Positions 32,712 to 40,849 of a stretch of 64,000 nucleotides of DNA are shown in pieces (within the stretch, counting starts at the first letter, position 1; each line of letters opens with the position of its first letter). Below the pieces are notes generated by a model. It made no database searches, was not told the DNA's origin, and saw nothing but the letters and a program-made list of their open reading frames with translations. Source of the DNA: Pseudoramibacter porci (GTDB lineage: Bacteria; Bacillota; Clostridia; Eubacteriales; Eubacteriaceae). The position numbers and the translations under genes are program-made. The stretch spans positions 94,506 to 158,505 of the forward strand of contig NZ_VUMO01000005.1 in NCBI RefSeq assembly GCF_009696145.1. The letters are read 5' to 3'.

Positions 32712-33878
32712 TTATAACAGTTTTTTTCTTTCCCGATCAAACACCAGCCCCGCCACCGCTAAATTCACCAGGCCCAGCGCCGCCGCCAGCAGATAGGTCC
32801 GGCTTCCGGCCACTGCAGAGACCACGAGGGACGAAACGAACTGGCCAGAGAACTGGGCAATGGAGTAGCCGCTCAGATTGCGTGCCTTCGTCTCCGGCGT
32901 GCTCCGCTCGACGGTCAGGTTGTTGATCAAAGGCGTCGAGAACCCGAAGCCGATGCCCATGATCGGCGCTGCGGCGAAGAGCAGGCCGTGATGGTTCAGG
33001 GCCACGAAATACAATAAATGGCCGACAGTAAAGCAGAGCGCCGAAACCGTCAGGGAGCATTTTGCGGAAGTTCTGCCGACGAATTTCGGCATGAATCCGG
33101 CGAAGATCACCGCCACCACTGAAATGGACGCCAGGTAAATCCCGCTGAAGGCGGCGGAATACCCCATATCGGTCTGGATGTAGACCGGCAGAGAGACGAT
33201 GGCCGTGAAGAACGTCAGCATGCTGATGAAAGCCAAGGCGAGGACTACGGAAATGCCGCTCTGCCCAGATTTGAGCGCCTTGGTCTGGTCGATTTCTTCG
33301 CCGTCGTAGGCCGGGGCCTGTTTCGGCACAAAGGCCAGGATCAGAATCAGGGCTGCCGCTGCGATCAAATAGATCAAATAGGACGCGTTCCACGCGATCT
33401 CGGTCAGCACCCCGCCGAGGCTCAAAAAGATGACCCCGCCCATTTCAATGGCCATCCCCTGCACGGCGATCATCTTCAGGCGCGCCTGCCCGTGATAGAA
33501 TTCCGAGATCAGACTTGTGGACGAGGTCATGACGGCTGCGCAGGCCATCCCGAGCAGAAACCGGTCGAGAAGCTCGACGCCAATATTGGGCATCACCGCG
33601 CCGGAGACCCCGAAGAGGGCGTAAAAGAACAGGCCGACGCAGATCGTCTTGTAAGCGCCAAAGCGGTTGAGCACTTTTCCCGTGCCCAGCGCCCCGCACA
33701 CGACCCCGAGGGACGGCACGGTGATGAGCCAGCTCGTGGAAAATGTCATGGCGTAATGGCGGCCAATGGCCGGCAGCGCCGAGGTCAGCGCCTCCCCGAC
33801 CATGATGGTCAGGCTGCTCGCGAGCATGATCGCGAAAACGCCCATAAAAGACAGCGGTTGTTTTGTTTTTTCGTTCAT
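32712..33878 (-). CDS. MFS transporter (drug/metabolite exporter-like)
   Basis: 388 aa from MNEKTKQPLSFMGVFAIML (AGGAATTTGCGT upstream). Twelve predicted membrane helices in two halves joined by a cytoplasmic loop around APAYDGEEIDQTKALK. The motif-A-like loop is GKVLNRFGAYKTICVG. It resembles proton-driven exporters of the DHA1/YdhC-like type. Substrate unknown. Confidence 0.85.
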   Translation of the reverse strand: MNEKTKQPLSFMGVFAIMLASSLTIMVGEALTSALPAIGRHYAMTFSTSWLITVPSLGVVCGALGTGKVLNRFGAYKTICVGLFFYALFGVSGAVMPNIGVELLDRFLLGMACAAVMTSSTSLISEFYHGQARLKMIAVQGMAIEMGGVIFLSLGGVLTEIAWNASYLIYLIAAAALILILAFVPKQAPAYDGEEIDQTKALKSGQSGISVVLALAFISMLTFFTAIVSLPVYIQTDMGYSAAFSGIYLASISVVAVIFAGFMPKFVGRTSAKCSLTVSALCFTVGHLLYFVALNHHGLLFAAAPIMGIGFGFSTPLINNLTVERSTPETKARNLSGYSIAQFSGQFVSSLVVSAVAGSRTYLLAAALGLVNLAVAGLVFDRERKKLL

Positions 33879-33907
33879 ACGCAAATTCCTTTCTTTTAGT
33901 CTTTACC

Positions 33908-33940
33908 ATAAAAAAAGTTCCGGAGATTCGGAACTTTTGA
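33908..33940 (-). terminator. Terminator after the SNF-transporter remnant
   Basis: Minus strand stem AAAAGTTCCG / CGGAACTTTT followed by T-run. It lies between the remnant and the MFS gene start. Confidence 0.8.
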
Positions 33941-33947
33941 GAAGCCG

Positions 33948-34077
33948 TTATTTAATGAGATACCCGCCGAAGAACACGCACAGCTTCGGGTTCGCTGTCA
34001 CCGCTGCAAAGGCCTGGGCGATCTGGGCGCTGTTCATGCCGGCGAAATCGCAGCCACTGAAGCCGCAACCGCTATTT
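33948..34077 (-). pseudogene. Internally deleted SNF (sodium:neurotransmitter symporter) gene
   Basis: One minus-strand frame reads DFAGMNSAQIAQAFAAVTAN and then PKLCVFFGGYLIK with a stop. The first part matches the extracellular loop after helix 3 of the three intact SNF genes at 46-50 kb (GDFVGMNAAQIAAAFAAVTA). The last part matches their final helix (CVFLGGYLIH). About 300 residues between them are missing, and the joint is in frame. Confidence 0.75.
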
Positions 34078-34254
34078 TTACTTTAATATCATTTTTCATC
34101 CGATATCTTTCCCCCTTATTAATCTTTTATGTATAGTATTACATTTATAATTATTTACCTAATATTCTGCTATTAAGATACTATAACTTCAAAAGATATA
34201 CATAAATTTATATTTAAAAATAGGGGCTTATCGATAATCAAAAAGCGGCTCCTA
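34078..34254. other. AT-rich gap without a gene
   Basis: About 175 bp of very AT-rich DNA. A possible 21-codon minus-strand peptide (MKNDIKVKIAVAASVAAISP) starts at 34102 after GGGGGAAAGATATCGG. It overlaps the SNF remnant in another frame, so it is probably fortuitous. Nothing else seen. Confidence 0.4.
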
Positions 34255-34280
34255 AGCAAACGCCAATTTGACGTTTGCTT
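34255..34280 (-). repeat. Shared 3' hairpin, copy 1
   Basis: AAGCAAACG-CCAATTTGA-CGTTTGCTT just past the stop of the giant GGDEF/EAL gene. It has the same arms as the hairpins at 39235, 40057 and 40794 but no T-run on the minus strand, so it may terminate poorly. Confidence 0.6.
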
Positions 34281-34296
34281 TGCATAAAAATTTCAC

Positions 34297-37200
34297 TTAC
34301 CGATCGCTCCGTCTTCTGCGGAAGCTGTGTCCTTTGTCACGGTACATGTTAAAGTCAGACTCCGTGAGCAGCGCGTCAAAATCGGTCACCTTGCCGCACC
34401 TGCAGGCATAGCCGATTGCCATGCTGATGCCATTGTTGACCGCGCTCTGGCGCATATGATGGATCAACAGGCGGATATCCCGTTCCTCCAAATCTTCAGT
34501 CACGACGACGAACTCGTCGCCGCCGGTCCGGAAAACGCTGTCCTCACCCGCACATTCTCGGAGCACCCGCGCCGTTTCACTGATCAGTACATCACCGGCG
34601 TGATGGCCTTGGGTATCGTTGGTGTTTTTCAATCCATTCAAATCGATAGAAATCACGCCCAAGGTGCCGTCACCCTGCCATGCCTGGATGCGCTGTTCCA
34701 GCGCCCAGCGGTTGCCCGCGCCGGTCAGCTGGTCGATCAGGCTTTGTTTCTCCAGCTCCCGCATGCTGTTCCGGTTGCGGACCATCACCGCGATGAAATC
34801 CGTCAGCGTCGAATACAAGACGCTTCCAGTATTAAAGCTTTCTTCCGACGGGTTGACAACCAGTGTAAAGCCTTCCGTCTGATTCTGAAGGAGCAGATGG
34901 CCGGAGACAAAGCTGTGCACGCCGTGGATTCGGAATGAGAAATTCGGATGAACCTTCTGGTATGCGTCCATATCGCGGACCATGACCAGATGCTCTGAAA
35001 TAAACTGGGTGTACAGTGCCCGAAGCTCGGTCTTCGGGATGCTCTGCAGCTCCGCCTGAAGCGGGACAACACCCGGCGCCGTCCATTCGTAGGTGGCGCT
35101 GACGGTATTATCGTCCCCCTCTTCAAAAATGAGGAAGCGCTCCGGCTGCATGTTCTCAGCGATGCTCGAGATGGTCTTCTCAATGCCCATTTCAGGGTCA
35201 GCCTCCTGCATCCCGCGGAAGATGGCCTCGTTCGCCCGCATTTCCTGGTAAAACAGCTCCCGTTCTTTCGCCATGGAGTCGAGATATTCGTTCAGGTTAA
35301 AGGCAATGGTCATCTTCAACGTGCGATTCTCCCAGATGGTCAGGAAAGAACGAACGATTAGATTTTCCCCGGTTTTATGGTTCATATGATTGGCCGAAAA
35401 CGCGCGGTCCATCCGCAGCATCAAGTTGGGGCAGTCCCGGCACGGCGTGTCAAAGCCCTCGAGTGTCCGATAACAGCGGCATCCTTCCAAGCTGGCGTCC
35501 GAATCGACGCCGAGAACTTTCCGTGCAGCTTGGTTGAGATAGACCAGCTCGTAAGAATCCGGATCGCTGATGACAACGTGTTCCGGCAGATCATCCAGCA
35601 CTTCCCGCCTGATGTAGATGCGGTCTTCCGTGTAGGGTTTGTCTCCAAACGCCTCTTTTTCCGCGCTGCTCAGCCTCCGGATCAACAACTGAAGCATTTC
35701 ATCAAGACTCAGCACCTCCGAGCCGTACACCACCGCATGGGTCAGCACCGGAACGCCTTGTATCCCCTGCTGCTTCCACAATAGCGGCAGCATCTCCGCT
35801 ACCGTTTTGAGTTTTTCTTCCACATTCCCCATGCTTTTCCGCTGGCAAAAGCAGAGGAAACAGCAGAGGCCGATCCGCGCAATCGTCCATCCAGGCGTCA
35901 ACACTTTCCGAAGGGCCTCCGATATTCTCGTTAGAATCACTTTCCCATTCTCGGTGCTGTTGCGCATCACTTCCGCGAAGGCGGGCACATCAATCAAAAG
36001 CCCAGTATAATCTAAGTTTTTCAAACGGAAATGGTCCGCGTAGAGCAGGCCGGCCTCAATCGCGCCTCGGAAGCTCAACAGGCCTGTTTCCGGATCGACC
36101 AGCCCCAGACGGTTTTCTTCCTCTCGGTTTTCCGGCGCGCTGCCCCAGACCATGTTCAGTGTTCCCGCAATTTCCTTTTCCCGATACCAGGGGGCGCGGT
36201 CCACCCGGACGTCCTGAAGCCGGCCATCGACCAGCGCCATCTCCTCTACTGCACCGGCTTCCTCCCCGTCGCCTTGTATTTTCTCCCCGTTCAGGCTCAG
36301 CTCTGCTGCGTCGAAGTGGCAGCCGATGTCTTCCGTCTTTTTTCCCAAAAACGCTGACGCATCGCGAACGCCTTCCTTCTCCTTAAGGCTTTGACTGGCG
36401 CCGAGAACCCGTCCGTCTCGGTCTTCCCAGTAAAATAAATAGGGCGACGTTTCGCAAAGCGTCCGGAAAAGATTGGCTTCGTCCGAAATTTCCGGACGGG
36501 TGGTTTTGCCTTCCGATATGCCGAAAGACCGGCAGAACTCCGGAAGAAGGGTCTCACGGTCGCGCTTCCGCTCCCAGATATCCTCCCGTTCACAAAGGAG
36601 GATATTCTTCGCCGTGCTCTTGTAAAGCATCAGCGCCTCGAACACCGACCAGCGGTACGTGCCGTCCGCCCGGCGGATGCGCACCACTTCAGATTGGATC
36701 GATCCATTCTCGATTCTGGTTTGAGTTTCCACTTGTTCCGGGGTGATGAACGCCAAAAAACGCGCCCGGTCATCCGGATAAACCAGATGATCCACGAAAA
36801 AGCTGATAAAATCGCGCATCGTGTGAGGCGCCCGCTGCCGATTCACCTCCGGATGGTTGGAGCGCAGCACACTGACCGCGTCCTTGCTGCGGTCGAACAG
36901 ATAAAACCCTTCGTAAAACTGGAAGATATTGCGCAGTGTCTGATCCAGCGTTTTCGCTTGTTGGAGTGCTTCGTTATTGCTGATGTTGTAAAGGTGAGCC
37001 TCGCCGACCCACAGGCGCTTGTCCCCGGCAATCCAGCGGACACTCACCCGCATGTACTGGCCATTATCCGCGTAGGTCAGGGTTTCCTCCGACTTCGACC
37101 ACAGTGCCTTCGTCATCAGGTGCTGAAACCGGCCACGAAAAGGATACCTCGCGTCTACAAGGTTGGCGTTGGCTTCAGCCATGTCCCGAGTGCCGGTGCT

Positions 37201-39015
37201 TCTCAATTCCCGCTTGTAGGCGTCATTTTCGATGAGAAGGGAAATATCCGTTCCGTCGAAGCTGAAGAGTGCCGTGGGCGAATCGGAAATCACGTTGACG
37301 CTTTCCGCTGCATCCATCAAATGGGCTTCCTCCGGCCGCTCTATCCGAAGGCCTTTGCCGTGGATGAAAGAAAATGTATCGTCATACCGCATTGGCCGCC
37401 CGTAGAAATACCCCTGGATCCGTCCGCAGCCGATCTTTTTCAGGAAAGCGACCTGTTCCTTTGTCTCTACCCCCTCGGCCAGCGTCTGCACGTCCAGCAT
37501 CCTGGCCATGGTCACCACCGAGGTGATGATCTGCCGGCTTCGGTCGTCAAAATGGCTGAAAAAGCCCATATCGATCTTGATCACGTCAAAATGGTAGTTG
37601 TGGAGAGAATTCATCGAGGAGTACTCGCTGCCGAAATCGTCCATCCACACCTGATAGCCGGCCTGCTGAAATTGGCAAATTGTCCTGGACATGCTCAGAT
37701 GGTTTCTAATCATGACCCGTTCGGTGATTTCAAAGCAGAGCACGGTTTTCGGAATCTGGTAGCGCGCAACCGTCTTCTCAATGGTTTCGATGGGGTTGGC
37801 CACTTCAAAATCGTAGGCCGAAAGATTCATCGAGACGGGAACCAGTGGCAGGCCGTTGTCCATACGGTCGCGGATCAGCCGGGCCACCTGTTCGAGGACG
37901 TAGCGGTCCAGACGGTTGATGAGCTGCGCTTCCTCCAGCACCGGAATGAAGACGTTGGGGAAAATCATACCGAGGGCCGGATCTTCCCAACGCGCCAGCG
38001 CTTCAAACCCGCACAATTTTCCGGTCAAGGTCCGGATCACCGGCTGAAAATACACCTTGATGTAATGCTTCTTCAGCGCCTCGTTGAAATGACGCAGGAC
38101 ATAGCTTTTATTGGCAAGTCTTTCACCCATCTCGGGCTGGTAGATGGCGACGCTGCGGTTGCCGTCTCTTTTGATGCTGTCGCAGGCAATTTTGGCCGAG
38201 TCAAAGGCGTGGCGCAGCGTGTCCAGCGTATCCTCTTCCGTCGCTTTGTAAATCCCTGCCTTCATTTGGATCCCGTCGTCGTGGATGTAGCCGTTCACCT
38301 CATTGCAGACCTGCTCCAGCTTCACTTCGAGATCCGCTGACGGCAGCAGCGCAGCGAAATGGTCCGCCGTCAGGTGGCCGACCAAAGCGCCTGGAAAAAA
38401 TCCGGTAATGGTCTCGGCCATTTTCTCCAGGCAACGATCCCCCTGGCGCATGCCGTACTGTCTATTGTATTCTTTAAAGCTGGTCGCATTAAAGCTGACC
38501 GGGCAGAGCTCGCGCACCGCAGCAGTGTTTTGCCGCTTTTGCACTTCTTTGAGCGCTGCTTGCAAGAAATCGTGCATGCCCAGCACGCCCGTTTTATCCT
38601 TTTCCCTCAAATCGCTTGCCATCTCCTCTGACGAGAAGAGCAAGAGCACATAAGCCTGGCCAAAGGGGGTCTCCTTCAGCGTGCCGACCCCCTCCGCCTT
38701 CCTAAAATGCCCTTTTTTGGTTCGATAATGGAAGTGAAACACAAAATGCTCCGGATGCTTGCCGGCAAGCTGTGAAAGGGCCTTGTAATCCTCGTCTTCC
38801 ATCAGATTCCGAAAGTTGGCAGAAAAAAACGACAGAAAATCCTCCGCGTCTTCGCACTCGTAGAGTGCCGCCGTCTTCTCGTTGGCCATGACGATGCGTT
38901 CTGTCCCGTCCGCAAGAACAATGCAGACGCCGCCCTCGATCAGATCAAAATAAGATTGGCACTGTCCCTGCAAATGCGGGTTCTGTTCCGGCCGATTCAT
39001 CTTCATATCATCCAT
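34297..39015 (-). CDS. Giant PAS-EAL-PAS-GAF-GGDEF cyclic-di-GMP protein
   Basis: 1572 aa from MDDMKMNRPEQNPH (GAGGTGAGCGGC upstream). Domain order: PAS (about 20-130); degenerate GGDEF (about 160-300); EAL phosphodiesterase (about 320-560; GFEALARW, MNLSAYD, CFEITER, WMDDFGS, VIKID, LAEGVET all kept); several PAS (about 580-1000); a second degenerate GGDEF (about 1020-1140); a Cys-bearing PAS (about 1155-1270, PCRDCPN); GAF (about 1290-1420); and a GGDEF with an intact motif (RTGGDEFVVV, about 1498). It could both make and degrade c-di-GMP. No membrane segment. A leader of about 200 nt precedes it. Confidence 0.9.
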   Translation of the reverse strand: MDDMKMNRPEQNPHLQGQCQSYFDLIEGGVCIVLADGTERIVMANEKTAALYECEDAEDFLSFFSANFRNLMEDEDYKALSQLAGKHPEHFVFHFHYRTKKGHFRKAEGVGTLKETPFGQAYVLLLFSSEEMASDLREKDKTGVLGMHDFLQAALKEVQKRQNTAAVRELCPVSFNATSFKEYNRQYGMRQGDRCLEKMAETITGFFPGALVGHLTADHFAALLPSADLEVKLEQVCNEVNGYIHDDGIQMKAGIYKATEEDTLDTLRHAFDSAKIACDSIKRDGNRSVAIYQPEMGERLANKSYVLRHFNEALKKHYIKVYFQPVIRTLTGKLCGFEALARWEDPALGMIFPNVFIPVLEEAQLINRLDRYVLEQVARLIRDRMDNGLPLVPVSMNLSAYDFEVANPIETIEKTVARYQIPKTVLCFEITERVMIRNHLSMSRTICQFQQAGYQVWMDDFGSEYSSMNSLHNYHFDVIKIDMGFFSHFDDRSRQIITSVVTMARMLDVQTLAEGVETKEQVAFLKKIGCGRIQGYFYGRPMRYDDTFSFIHGKGLRIERPEEAHLMDAAESVNVISDSPTALFSFDGTDISLLIENDAYKRELRSTGTRDMAEANANLVDARYPFRGRFQHLMTKALWSKSEETLTYADNGQYMRVSVRWIAGDKRLWVGEAHLYNISNNEALQQAKTLDQTLRNIFQFYEGFYLFDRSKDAVSVLRSNHPEVNRQRAPHTMRDFISFFVDHLVYPDDRARFLAFITPEQVETQTRIENGSIQSEVVRIRRADGTYRWSVFEALMLYKSTAKNILLCEREDIWERKRDRETLLPEFCRSFGISEGKTTRPEISDEANLFRTLCETSPYLFYWEDRDGRVLGASQSLKEKEGVRDASAFLGKKTEDIGCHFDAAELSLNGEKIQGDGEEAGAVEEMALVDGRLQDVRVDRAPWYREKEIAGTLNMVWGSAPENREEENRLGLVDPETGLLSFRGAIEAGLLYADHFRLKNLDYTGLLIDVPAFAEVMRNSTENGKVILTRISEALRKVLTPGWTIARIGLCCFLCFCQRKSMGNVEEKLKTVAEMLPLLWKQQGIQGVPVLTHAVVYGSEVLSLDEMLQLLIRRLSSAEKEAFGDKPYTEDRIYIRREVLDDLPEHVVISDPDSYELVYLNQAARKVLGVDSDASLEGCRCYRTLEGFDTPCRDCPNLMLRMDRAFSANHMNHKTGENLIVRSFLTIWENRTLKMTIAFNLNEYLDSMAKERELFYQEMRANEAIFRGMQEADPEMGIEKTISSIAENMQPERFLIFEEGDDNTVSATYEWTAPGVVPLQAELQSIPKTELRALYTQFISEHLVMVRDMDAYQKVHPNFSFRIHGVHSFVSGHLLLQNQTEGFTLVVNPSEESFNTGSVLYSTLTDFIAVMVRNRNSMRELEKQSLIDQLTGAGNRWALEQRIQAWQGDGTLGVISIDLNGLKNTNDTQGHHAGDVLISETARVLRECAGEDSVFRTGGDEFVVVTEDLEERDIRLLIHHMRQSAVNNGISMAIGYACRCGKVTDFDALLTESDFNMYRDKGHSFRRRRSDR

Positions 39016-39230
39016 GCCGCTCACCTCGCGCCGACCCATGCAAATTTAGAAAATAACATTGACATTGCCTCCTTGTTCTCACCGTCTGTTCCCTCATTTT
39101 GACCGCCGAAGGGACGCAGCCTGAGCTGAAACACTTCGAGCTTGAACCTTTCCGTCTACCAGACTGGCGTTTCATTTTCATTCATTTCTTTTTGTTTTAT
39201 ATTACCATATTTTTGTGTGCCGAGATAAAA
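39016..39230 (-). other. Leader region of the giant GGDEF/EAL gene
   Basis: About 200 bp with no gene. A weak -10 (TAATAT near 39208-39203) would give a long leader with short possible stems (CAGCTCAGGCTG; GAAGTGTTTC). I compared it with c-di-GMP-I and -II riboswitch patterns from memory and saw no match. Confidence 0.35.
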
Positions 39231-39234
39231 AAAA

Positions 39235-39258
39235 GCAAACGCCAAAATTGGCGTCTGC
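39235..39258 (-). terminator. Shared 3' hairpin, copy 2 (terminator of MNT/HEPN pair)
   Basis: Minus strand GCAGACGCCA / TGGCGTTTGC with a 4-nt loop and then TTTTTTTT, 27 bp after the HepT-like stop. Confidence 0.85.
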
Positions 39259-39284
39259 CTCTGTATAAAATCTTCCACATCTAA

Positions 39285-39695
39285 TCAAACTGGCTCATCC
39301 GCCATTTCCTCAAGTTTTTCCAATAACGTTTGTCTGAGTTTTTCGAATGCCGGGATAAAACTGTCACGGATCATGATGAGCAGCTCGTCAATTTCCGCCT
39401 CATTGTAGAGACGAACCGACAGGTTTCGCTTTTTTAACATCATCAGCCAAACTTCGGCGTCATCGACAAAGCCAAATTTATATCCAAGCTGGAGCATCTC
39501 TCTCGGCGAGCCTGTGTTGGCTTCGGCAATCCCGTGCTCTCTCATGACCGCCTGCAGCGCTTTCCACGCGAGCTCAAAAGTTAAATTGAACTGCCCAACC
39601 ACACCCGTTCGATAAATCTCGTTATCATTTGCCATTTCAAAATCTGCCTGCTGCAAAACGGCTAAACAATTCGAAAAATTGTCAAACTTTTTCAT
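39285..39695 (-). CDS. HEPN/HepT-like toxin (nucleotidyltransferase substrate-binding family)
   Basis: 136 aa from MKKFDNFSNCLAVLQQADFE. All-helical HI0074-type sequence: QFNLTFELAWKALQAVMREHGI and a C-terminal stretch IRDSFIPAFEKLRQTLLEKL. This type partners a MNT-fold minimal nucleotidyltransferase; several pairs are toxin-antitoxins in which MNT modifies HEPN. The RNase RX4-6H motif of HepT proper is not evident (LSVRLYN only), so RNase activity is uncertain. Its ATG lies inside the 3' end of the MNT gene (14-bp overlap). Confidence 0.82.
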   Translation of the reverse strand: MKKFDNFSNCLAVLQQADFEMANDNEIYRTGVVGQFNLTFELAWKALQAVMREHGIAEANTGSPREMLQLGYKFGFVDDAEVWLMMLKKRNLSVRLYNEAEIDELLIMIRDSFIPAFEKLRQTLLEKLEEMADEPV

Positions 39696-39972
39696 AGAGC
39701 ACGACACCGTCCTTTTTAATTTCATCTTTCAGCGCATCTGAAACGGGATGATTCAAATCAACCACATCAAACATTAAAAGCGAATGGGTTTTTTCTTTAA
39801 GGTCCCAATAAAATCCATCGACATCTCCCCCGAGTACAGCGAGATCGATATCGCTTCTTTTTGTATGCGTCCCTCTTGCCCGCGATCCGAATAAAATAAC
39901 CTTTTCAATTTGGTGCTCATCAGCAAAACGCGTCAAGTCTCTGACGACCCTTCCCGGAATATTGTATTTCAT
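39682..39972 (-). CDS. Minimal nucleotidyltransferase (MNT/MntA-like antitoxin)
   Basis: 96 aa. The polymerase-beta-like active site is complete: VILFGSRARGTHTKRSDIDLAV gives GSRARG plus the DxD pair, with a third acidic residue in MFDVVDLN. MNT proteins AMPylate or otherwise modify their HEPN partner and act as antitoxin. First gene of the two-gene unit. Confidence 0.88.
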   Translation of the reverse strand: MKYNIPGRVVRDLTRFADEHQIEKVILFGSRARGTHTKRSDIDLAVLGGDVDGFYWDLKEKTHSLLMFDVVDLNHPVSDALKDEIKKDGVVLYEKV

Positions 39973-40056
39973 CGCCGATCCCCTCCCAAACCGGAATTAT
40001 CAAATTTAGTTTTATTTTACCACATTTTTCTGAGCCCTCCGAGCCCAATAAAAAAA

Positions 40057-40080
40057 GCAAACGCCAAAATTGGCGTCTGC
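40057..40080 (-). terminator. Shared 3' hairpin, copy 3 (terminator of the uracil-DNA-glycosylase-family gene)
   Basis: Minus strand GCAGACGCCA / TGGCGTTTGC then TTTTTTT, identical in its stem to copy 2, 21 bp after the stop codon. Confidence 0.85.
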
Positions 40081-40101
40081 TCTGAATCGGTATAGATCCC
40101 T

Positions 40102-40686
40102 TTATTGGGTCCCGGCCAAAATATCCTGAACCCGGTGCTGCAATTCCGGCACCACTTGTTCCACAAACCACGGATTTTTCTTCTGCCATCTAAAATTGAG
40201 CGGGCTCGGGTGCACAATCGGGAAATAGTCCGGCAAATAGTCTTTGTACGCCGCGACGGTTTCGGTCAGATTCCGCTTTTTACGCTTCTTGAGGTAATAA
40301 TCCGAGGCATACTTACCGACCAGCAAGGTCATCTGAATGTTTGGCATGGTCTGCAGCATGGCCGGATGATAGGTCTCGGCGATGAATTTTCTCGGCGGGA
40401 GATCCCCGGTCTTCCCCTTGCCCGGATAATAAAAATCCATGGGCAGAATGGCGATGTCCGGCGAATAAAAAATCGCTCGGTCAATGCCCATCCACTGCAT
40501 CAGCGTCTCACCCGATTTGTCGTTAAAAGGGATGAGAGTTTCTTCGACCTTCCGGCCCGGCGCCTGCCCGATGATGAGGATTTTCGCCTCCGGACTGACC
40601 TTAAATACCGGCGGCACGCCCCGTTTTGTGTAATCCTGATTGCGTTCGTCCGCCTTCAGCTTTTCGACAATGTCCTTGATGGTCAT
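40102..40686 (-). CDS. Uracil-DNA-glycosylase superfamily protein
   Basis: 194 aa from MTIKDIVEKLKADERNQDY (GGAGCGGGGG upstream). Motif 1 resembles UDG family 4/5-like proteins: KILIIGQAPGRKVEETLIPF. Motif 2 is IVHPSPLNFRW, with the His-Pro-Ser seen in the second catalytic loop. YHPAMLQ and LLVGKYASDYYL lie between them. The family removes uracil or other damaged bases; the N-terminal Fe-S cysteines of family 4 are absent, so the exact class is uncertain. Confidence 0.8.
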   Translation of the reverse strand: MTIKDIVEKLKADERNQDYTKRGVPPVFKVSPEAKILIIGQAPGRKVEETLIPFNDKSGETLMQWMGIDRAIFYSPDIAILPMDFYYPGKGKTGDLPPRKFIAETYHPAMLQTMPNIQMTLLVGKYASDYYLKKRKKRNLTETVAAYKDYLPDYFPIVHPSPLNFRWQKKNPWFVEQVVPELQHRVQDILAGTQ

Positions 40687-40793
40687 GTGATCCCCCGCTC
40701 CTTCCGTGCTCTTTTTAATGATAAATTGATTGTGACACATCATCGCTCGACTGTCTGTTGTTATAACAACACCTTTTTGTCCCTAATAAAAAA

Positions 40794-40817
40794 GCAAACG
40801 CCTATTTTGACGTTTGC
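40794..40817 (-). terminator. Shared 3' hairpin, copy 4 (terminator of the 1000-aa GGDEF/EAL gene)
   Basis: Minus strand GCAAACGTCA / AGGCGTTTGC (imperfect) then TTTTTT, about 33 bp after the stop. Confidence 0.8.
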
Positions 40818-40849
40818 CCAAACTGTTTTCTTCTGCTCAGTCCGTGGCA

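Noticed and set aside
34039..34102. 21-residue peptide gene (MKNDIKVKIAVAASVAAISP)
   Set aside because: It lies across the SNF remnant in a different frame and ends within it; likely chance.
39016..39230. c-di-GMP riboswitch before the giant GGDEF/EAL gene
   Set aside because: The conserved GCACAGGGCAAACC and tetraloop-receptor segments of class I, and the class II pattern, are not seen.
34255..40817. Integron attC sites
   Set aside because: The hairpins lack the bipartite core-site layout (R'' / L'' / L' / R') and no integrase is present; the T-runs make them plain terminators.
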